A stretch of 64,000 nt of DNA from Porites lobata (lineage: Eukaryota > Cnidaria > Anthozoa > Scleractinia > Poritidae), in NCBI GenBank assembly GCA_942486035.1, contig CALNXK010000037.1, positions 3,041,001 through 3,105,000 on the forward strand, in the 5' to 3' direction. The translations under genes and the position numbers were made by a program. Position 1 is the stretch's first letter; each line of letters starts with the position of its first letter. Positions 58,378-64,000 of the stretch are shown one piece after another. The notes beneath the pieces were generated by a model. The model was not told where the DNA came from. It did not search any database and saw only the letters and a program-made list of their open reading frames with translations.

Positions 58378-60725
58378 ATGAGTGAGAACGTTGCTCTGCG
58401 GGATGACAAGGAGCATGGAATTTTGATTAAAATACTGGATAAAATTACAGGGAACCCATGGGCACGGAACGTTGTGAGAAAAAGTAACAGTTTCTGTTTT
58501 AGGAGTCCCGCTGTTACAAGGCCCTTATGAAACCTGTGATAGAAGCAAATGGTACTTCAAATAAGCAATGGTTATCTATTTGTACGACTATAATTCATAA
58601 TTCAGTAAGCTCTTGGCCGGCTCGTGGTCCATTTCTTTGACCAACCTAAGTTACTGCAGCTTTGGGAGCTTCGCATCTTAAACATTAGTTTACCTCGGCT
58701 TGGTTTATAGATGATAGTGGTTTAATAAGAAAATCTGTTAAAAAGACATTTTTATTCTAGAAAAATTGTAAAACAGCATTCGGTTTGTTGCAAAGGTTTG
58801 TCATTTGACTGAGTTCATTCAAATTACCCCTTCCTCCCCCACCTATTCCACGTTTAACCTTGCCTTGCGCAGTTTGACTTTAGTTTGTTTTAGACTTCTC
58901 TCGATCTCGTAAAAACTTAAAGACTAGCTAGCGAACATGCACTTTAGAGGACTGCTGTGCCCTTAAGAGCCATGGTGATCGTTTTCTGACTGTTATTGCT
59001 ATGTTAATAAAAGTCTCCGCACGACAGACTTTGTTAGCCAATAAGAAAAACAGACAATGTAGCTGCTGTCGTTTGGCCCCATTTTAAAGAAAATCCAGGA
59101 CAGTCGTGGATTCTAGATTCCGGATTCCAGGTGCTGGAGTCCAGTATTTGTCAGTAGAACTCGGATTCTGGATTCCAAACATTAGAGAGATTCCGGATTT
59201 CTTGAGCTGTATTCCCGATTCCAAAACACATGATTCCTGATTCCACAAGCAAAATTGTCGTCTCCGTGCACCAAAATACGCGTAGCTCAACATTGGGGAA
59301 GGAGAGGTGCACATTTGAATGCGTGAGAACAAAGGTGTGAAGAATGAATGTAAGAAATTTTCGAGAAAATTCAAGAAAAACGGTTTCTGTTTCAGCGATC
59401 TGTGGCGAGTATTGTGGGTCTGCAGCAAGATATGATATTGTTTTAATAACTATACTAAAATAATGATAAGAAACGTTTTAATTTACTGTGGAAGGGGTTG
59501 TGTAACCGTGTCCGCCCGCGCCACACTCGCAAGGCGTAAGTTAGCGGCATCAATCCCGGTAGAATTAAGTCCCAGTAAATAGTGCATTGATGTCGAAAAA
59601 ACCGCAACCGGCGGCTTGAGAAGTTGAAGGTAAACCATGCAGACATGTCTCAAATAGGTGTAAAACCAGTTATTAACAACTAATAAAAAAGCCTTCAACA
59701 CTGTCAGTCTATTAACATATACCGTTTGAAAGGTAACAAGAGAAACACAAGGAATTAACTCGAAGATCTATATAAACAAAGATACCGGGACAGAATATTT
59801 CAAGGCCTTCGTTTTGTTGACTACAAAGACAGACGTAAATATATGATCACGAGATTAACAACTGGTACCAACAGTGCTGTGAAAAACGGATGTTTACCGG
59901 TTTCTGGGTAGCCTGCGTAGCATAGCAGGCGCTTGGAAGTAATATGCGACAAAAGAACAGAGCGCGCGATGGAGGCTGGGGCGATATGGGCCGTTTTCAT
60001 GAGCCTGTTATGTCATAATGATGTAAACTTCAGGAAAGGCAGCAGAGCTCAAGTTAAAGAAACCAAGCAAGCTGCTTTAGGTAGAAAAGGCCAAAGGTCA
60101 AACGTTTCCACCAATTTTTAAACATCGAGAGGTCAAAAAGGGTCAGTATGAACGATAAAAGAATACAACTCTGTTCAGGTTCCAAGTTTTATTGCACTCT
60201 TACAGTGGGGCATTATTGACTTATATTTCATATAAAGTTTATTATCTAAAAAAGGACTACCTTAAGTCTCAAGAAAATAGAATAATTGCCAATATTAACA
60301 AAAGTTTTACAAGATTTATTGTTATGTTATTTTCTCGTTTTGTTATTTTAATTCAAGAAGAAGCTTATCCATTAAAAGTGTAGTCTACTACACAGCCGTT
60401 TTTAGTGTCGTCACGCAACGTTAGCGTAGAGGAGCGTTGCGTGACGACACTAAAAACGGCTGTGTAGCAGACTAAAAAAAGTGTGAAATATTACCTCTTT
60501 ATCCTAGCATATTGGTACTTGCTTGGTTTTTGAAACCAATTCAAAAACGTTTAGGGAAGATGATGAAATAACGCAGACTTTCAGTGAAATTCTAAACTAT
60601 AAAAGATATCACACTATAATTATACTGTACCAAGGTGAAAATAAACGAGTTTCTGATACTATGCTGAAATGTTGCTCCTTAAAATTAAAAAAAAATTAAT
60701 CAGAAATGTAATAAATAATTGACAA
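58378..60725. other. ACBD3 3' UTR and repeat-bearing intergenic DNA
   Basis: 58378 to about 59030 is likely the ACBD3 3' UTR. About 59084-59245 is rich in GATTCC-type repeats (GGATTCTAGATTCCGGATTC and variants). A lone TAGCCTGCGTAGC near 59910 resembles one end of the Mutator-like family. AATAAA on the minus strand at 60315-60320 is a candidate poly(A) signal for the small heat-shock gene. No other gene was seen. Confidence 0.5.
60381..60474. mobile_element. Foldback MITE, GCCGTTTTTnGTnTCGTCACGC family, copy 5 (best preserved)
   Basis: TAGTCTACTACACAGCCGTT and its mirror AACGGCTGTGTAGCAGACTA bound a 94-bp element, with TTTAGTGTCGTCACGCAACG and CGTTGCGTGACGACACTAAA inside. The arms pair almost completely around a CGTTAGCGTAGAGGAGC loop, so this copy is the youngest of the five in the window. 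Confidence 0.85.
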
Positions 60726-60729
60726 TGTG

Positions 60730-62397
60730 TTACAGGAATGATTCCTTACAATCCGCCACCGCTGTGTTACTATTTGCTTCTCGTTTTGTCTCGTCTTGAG
60801 GTCGGGGCTTATCATCTTTCATGCCGTCCACGTTTCTTTCCCTTTGTACGAACGCGTGGTCACGTGACACTTCTATAATTAGCACGCCGTTACTGCAGAG
60901 GCGTGACGTCAATGAACTGAGCTCTGCGTCCTCGGGCAGGAAAACGCGACGCCTGAAATCACGTGAACCACCTTCCTCCGATCTGTGTTTTGCTGTGACC
61001 ATGAGCACATGTCCACGAATCTGGAACTTGATTTCTTCTGGTTTAAATCCACGCAGATCCAATTTAACCACGAACTTGTCACCGTTTGGTTTTATTTTCT
61101 TTTCAACGCGTTTGATGCCATTGAGGACTAGAAGACTGCCATCTCTGGTTACATGTGATGTCACTGTTGTGGGATCTACGTCTTCCGGAAGCTTAATGGT
61201 TTTCATGAACTCACTATTCTCAAATCCATCTTCTCCTTCGGATCGATGCTGGCCGTGTAACATTATATTTTCGTCGTCAACATCGAGTGAAATTTCTTCT
61301 GGTTTGTACTGGTTCAGTGGCAGCCAAGCAATTATGACTGGGCCCGAATATGTCTTCATTAGTTTCTTCTGCCGAGCCTGTTCCTCGCAGAAGAGAGCTG
61401 TGTTCCTCCATAAATCTTGCAAAAACCCATAACCTGGGACAACTTGATTGAAGTAGCTGTTGTAGCTGAAATTGAAACAAAAAAAAAAATTGTTATTTTG
61501 CCTGAAGTTGGTGAGACTAGCTGGACCAAAACATCTCAGTTGTCTTAAAAATTTGCAAGTCGGATTTTCTTTACAATGTAAATCAAAATGTTTCCGTGAA
61601 ATTTTGAATTGCCGAATTTAAACGCCTGACTGACTGACGCTGGCAGAACAAAACATTGGGTTTGTGGCGTTTGTGGTGATAATACATATGTAATGTTAAA
61701 TTTGTTTTGCTTTAAGCGTTAACGAATAAAGTAGGAAAATGTCTGAAATAAAGAAGAGAAAGAATAGGAAGCTTTAAGGCACTCTGCTGTGAGGATATTC
61801 AGGTTTATCGCCCATCCAGTTCCTAAATCGCCTAACTGAGCTCATCAGGCTGATCCTATTTCCCTGACCCTAGCGACAGAAACTGGGCGAAGTTGCAAGG
61901 TTTTCAGTGTAAGCTAAGGCAAGGATTTCTAGGACCGAATCATAATCATAACCATAATTAATATCACGATCTCTGATCATAATCAACTTTAGTTACAGAG
62001 CGTGACGACAGCCAGTTAAAAACTGAAAACTTGTGGCCCTCAAAGATGTCAAGCTAGCCAAAAGATATGCGCATAACTTGGAAAAAAAAAATTAACAAAC
62101 GTACAAACAGTTAAGTGTGGATTAGGTCATAAGAAAAAGTAAACGAATCAGAGCGGTCCAGAGGGTTACTTGTCTGGCAGGTCGGTACTCTCTAGTGACC
62201 TTTTTTTCGGATAGTAATTTTTCGAAAGGTAATTCGCAAGGAGGAATTTTAGCTTTCTATAAAACAGCTGTGCACTGAAAAGCTGGATTGAGGCCAAACC
62301 AGGGAAGAACACTACTTACTTGCAGCGAAGGAAAATTATAATTTTGAAAGGCTTACCTAGTTGGATGAAAAGTCGGAAATCCGAAAGCGAGGGCCAT
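60730..62397 (-). CDS. Small heat-shock protein with two alpha-crystallin domains (258 aa)
   Basis: ATP-independent chaperone family. Exon 1 is 62397-62357 (MALAFGFPTFHPT plus two bases, ACTAG|GTAAGC) and exon 2 is 61465-60730 (acceptor TTTGTTTCAATTTCAG), joined in phase 2 to give 258 aa. The short N-terminal arm is aromatic and Gly/Pro-rich (SYNSYFNQVVPGYGF). Crystallin domain 1 (about 54-135) has NQYKPEEISLDVDDENIMLH and ends GSLLVLNGIKR; domain 2 (about 139-213) has LRGFKPEEIKFQIRGHVLMV, KHRSEE and ends GVLIIEVSRD. The tail (about 214-258) is charged and polar. Two tandem crystallin domains in one chain are unusual outside flatworms and some other invertebrates. A TTCTTGAA half heat-shock element lies at 62426-62433, close to the start codon; its role is uncertain. 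Confidence 0.88.
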
Positions 62398-63450
62398 GCC
62401 ATAAAAACTTTGGTTCCAATTCTACTTCTTGAAAATCTTCAGGGATATCTCTTTGATTCTTCTGAGACTTTTGTTTGAACTGTTGGTCGGTGAGCAAAAA
62501 CCATTTACTTATAGGTGATAAAAGTTATTTTCGAACTATCAATCGTTACTATAATTAAATCATTTGTCAGTATTTTTGGAGAGTGACTAGCTTGAGCTGA
62601 TTCATTGTGACAAAATTTAACAGGAATAAGAGGTTACTGTTTTTTTAAATTTTCAGTGAGAAAAAACGAGAAGTTCTTAGTTTTGCAAAAAACGTACATT
62701 AGGCAGTTTTGTTATTTAGTTTCGTTTTGTTGCACTGAGATATTGCAGTTTTATTTTTCTACTTTAATCACGGATGTCACGGGGAGAACGGAGAAATGGA
62801 AGAGAAAAGAGAACTGTGGTTAACGAAGTTACTGATGGGGTTAAAGTTCAAGTTAGGTTTTGTTCCCGTTTTTTATTTTCCCGCCCACCGTGGTGGTTTC
62901 CAGTCCAGTCCCTTCTCCTCTTTTTAGCTACTTAGTTCCCTTTGATAATTTTCTCAATATTATGTTTTTATAGTGAACTTGAGATATTTCTAGATACCAG
63001 TAACAGATGAAGAGCCACAATGTGCAGGCTCTGTTAATAAACCGTCTACAACCTTACCTACTAATCGTCACTTGCTATGTTTAGGTTTCAGTATAATGCA
63101 TGCTGGTGACTCGATCAATCCATAGAACTGAACGAAAACTTGAATTAACTTGAGTGTAAATTTGTATTATTGGTCATTATTAGGAGTTGTTCGTACTGTT
63201 CTACGTAAGCTTCATTAAAAAATGTCAGAAATTACTTATACCATACAAATGCCTGAATAATCCACCTATTAATAATGCACATCTAAATATTAGCCTGACA
63301 TTAAAATGCTTGATACTGAAGGCTATAAAATCAGTCTCATCTCTCAGCTTTAGTGCGTTGCAGTTCAAGGTTGGTAGACTTGTCATGTCCTACAGTTGGC
63401 CACGGTGTTTCGTAACAGTACAAACATTTTAAAGCCGTTTATCAAAAATA
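62398..63450. other. Upstream region of small heat-shock gene, no gene seen
   Basis: No coding exon. On the minus strand CACTATAAAAACAT near 62966-62979 is a possible TATA box, about 570 bp before the start codon, which would imply a long 5' UTR or a 5' UTR intron. No clear three-unit heat-shock element was found. Confidence 0.3.
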
Positions 63451-63878
63451 CAGTAAAAAGCCACAAGTAAGAACCTACATTTTCTGGAGTTAACCTAAAC
63501 AGGTTCTTATTTGAATGGTAGTAAACACAATTTGAGGCTATTTAGGTTCTTAAATAGGTTCTTATTTCTGTAAAAAAAATCAAGCAACAAAACAAGATGG
63601 TAATCGGCCTATTTTTCAATTTCAAAATGTGATACAACAATATTAACCTCTTGCACTTTATTTTTTTATTACATCAATAACTGAATTAGCACTTTTATTC
63701 GTACAGCAATGCCAATCTCCTAATTCTCTAAACAGGATTTTAATATGATTTAAAAAGATAAGAACCTGTTTTTCATTTTCTAGGCTAAACAGGTTCTTGT
63801 TTATAGGGGATATAAATGGCGCATTTTAGGCTAACAGGTTCTTATAATTTTCAGGTTCTTACTCGCGGGTTTTTACTG
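63451..63878. mobile_element. Tc1/mariner-type MITE with repeated AGGTTCTTA units
   Basis: CAGTAAAAAGCCACAAGTAA at the left is mirrored by TTACTCGCGGGTTTTTACTG at the right, and TA flanks both ends. AGGTTCTTA and its complement recur several times inside (about 63468, 63500, 63546, 63757, 63793, 63837 and 63854), mostly near the two ends, as subterminal repeats. No transposase frame. Confidence 0.75.
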
Positions 63879-64000
63879 TAGTCTGGGTTCGTGTAAGCCG
63901 CCTCGGCTATTCTAAGTTTTCAGTTTTGTATTAAAGTGAAAAAGGAAATATTTCAGCCTGCTATATTCACATTATTACCCCTAGTAGCTTAAAATTGCAA

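Noticed and set aside
60821..61432. 203-codon plus-strand frame opposite the small heat-shock gene
   Set aside because: Antisense shadow; the minus strand carries two clear alpha-crystallin domains.
62426..62433. Heat-shock element driving the small heat-shock gene
   Set aside because: Only a two-unit TTCTTGAA is present and it lies about 30 bp from the start codon, probably in the 5' UTR; insufficient for a confident call.
1..64000. CRISPR arrays, bacterial operons or prophage
   Set aside because: The window is clearly animal DNA with spliceosomal introns; tandem repeats present are minisatellites without spacer structure.

Overview
The window is animal nuclear DNA, AT-rich, with U2-type GT-AG introns (one GC-AG), two clear U12-type introns, animal gene families and a dense set of short non-autonomous transposons. 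Gene content (ACBD3, AP4S1, PGAP4, trehalase, a two-domain small heat-shock protein, NXPE-like PC-esterases) and repeat families that I recall from stony-coral and sea-anemone sequence suggest an anthozoan cnidarian, most likely a scleractinian coral. The taxon is an inference from memory, not a search result.

Layout. 1-6.7 kb: gene-poor, with one single-exon GDP-fucose O-fucosyltransferase-like gene (2316-3662), a Harbinger-like MITE and a tRNA-Thr-derived repeat. 7-16 kb: a two-exon gene for a 47-aa protein, then a minus-strand gene for an unrecognised basic, Ser-rich protein carrying a repeated WREN motif and three LIR-like motifs, then a long repeat-bearing stretch. 16.5-26.4 kb: a DPY30-like gene (minus) sharing a 130-bp divergent promoter with AP4S1 (plus), followed by a gene for a 92-aa protein; these last two genes each have a microexon followed by a U12-type intron. 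26.4-34.5 kb: repeats, a PGAP4/TMEM246 gene (30531-31715) and a 1.6-kb near-perfect palindrome flanked by TTAA. 35.5-47 kb: two tandem head-to-tail NXPE-like PC-esterase genes. 47.8-58.4 kb: an intronless trehalase (minus) divergent from the six-exon ACBD3/GCP60 gene. 58.4-64 kb: repeats and a two-exon small heat-shock protein (minus).

The genes do not form a single pathway. AP4S1 (trans-Golgi adaptor), ACBD3 (Golgi scaffold), PGAP4 (Golgi GPI-glycan side chain) and the O-fucosyltransferase-like enzyme all act in the secretory pathway, and the PC-esterases and trehalase appear secreted or surface-anchored, but this is ordinary housekeeping content rather than evidence of a cluster. Exon structures were built by hand from splice sites, reading phase and family alignment from memory; every assembled CDS closes in frame at the family's expected length or close to it.

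The most distinctive signals are the paired microexon plus U12-intron arrangements, the unrecognised protein with three LIR-like motifs, the long palindrome, the intron and GC-AG differences between the tandem PC-esterases, and a hammerhead-ribozyme-like sequence inside one of their introns.
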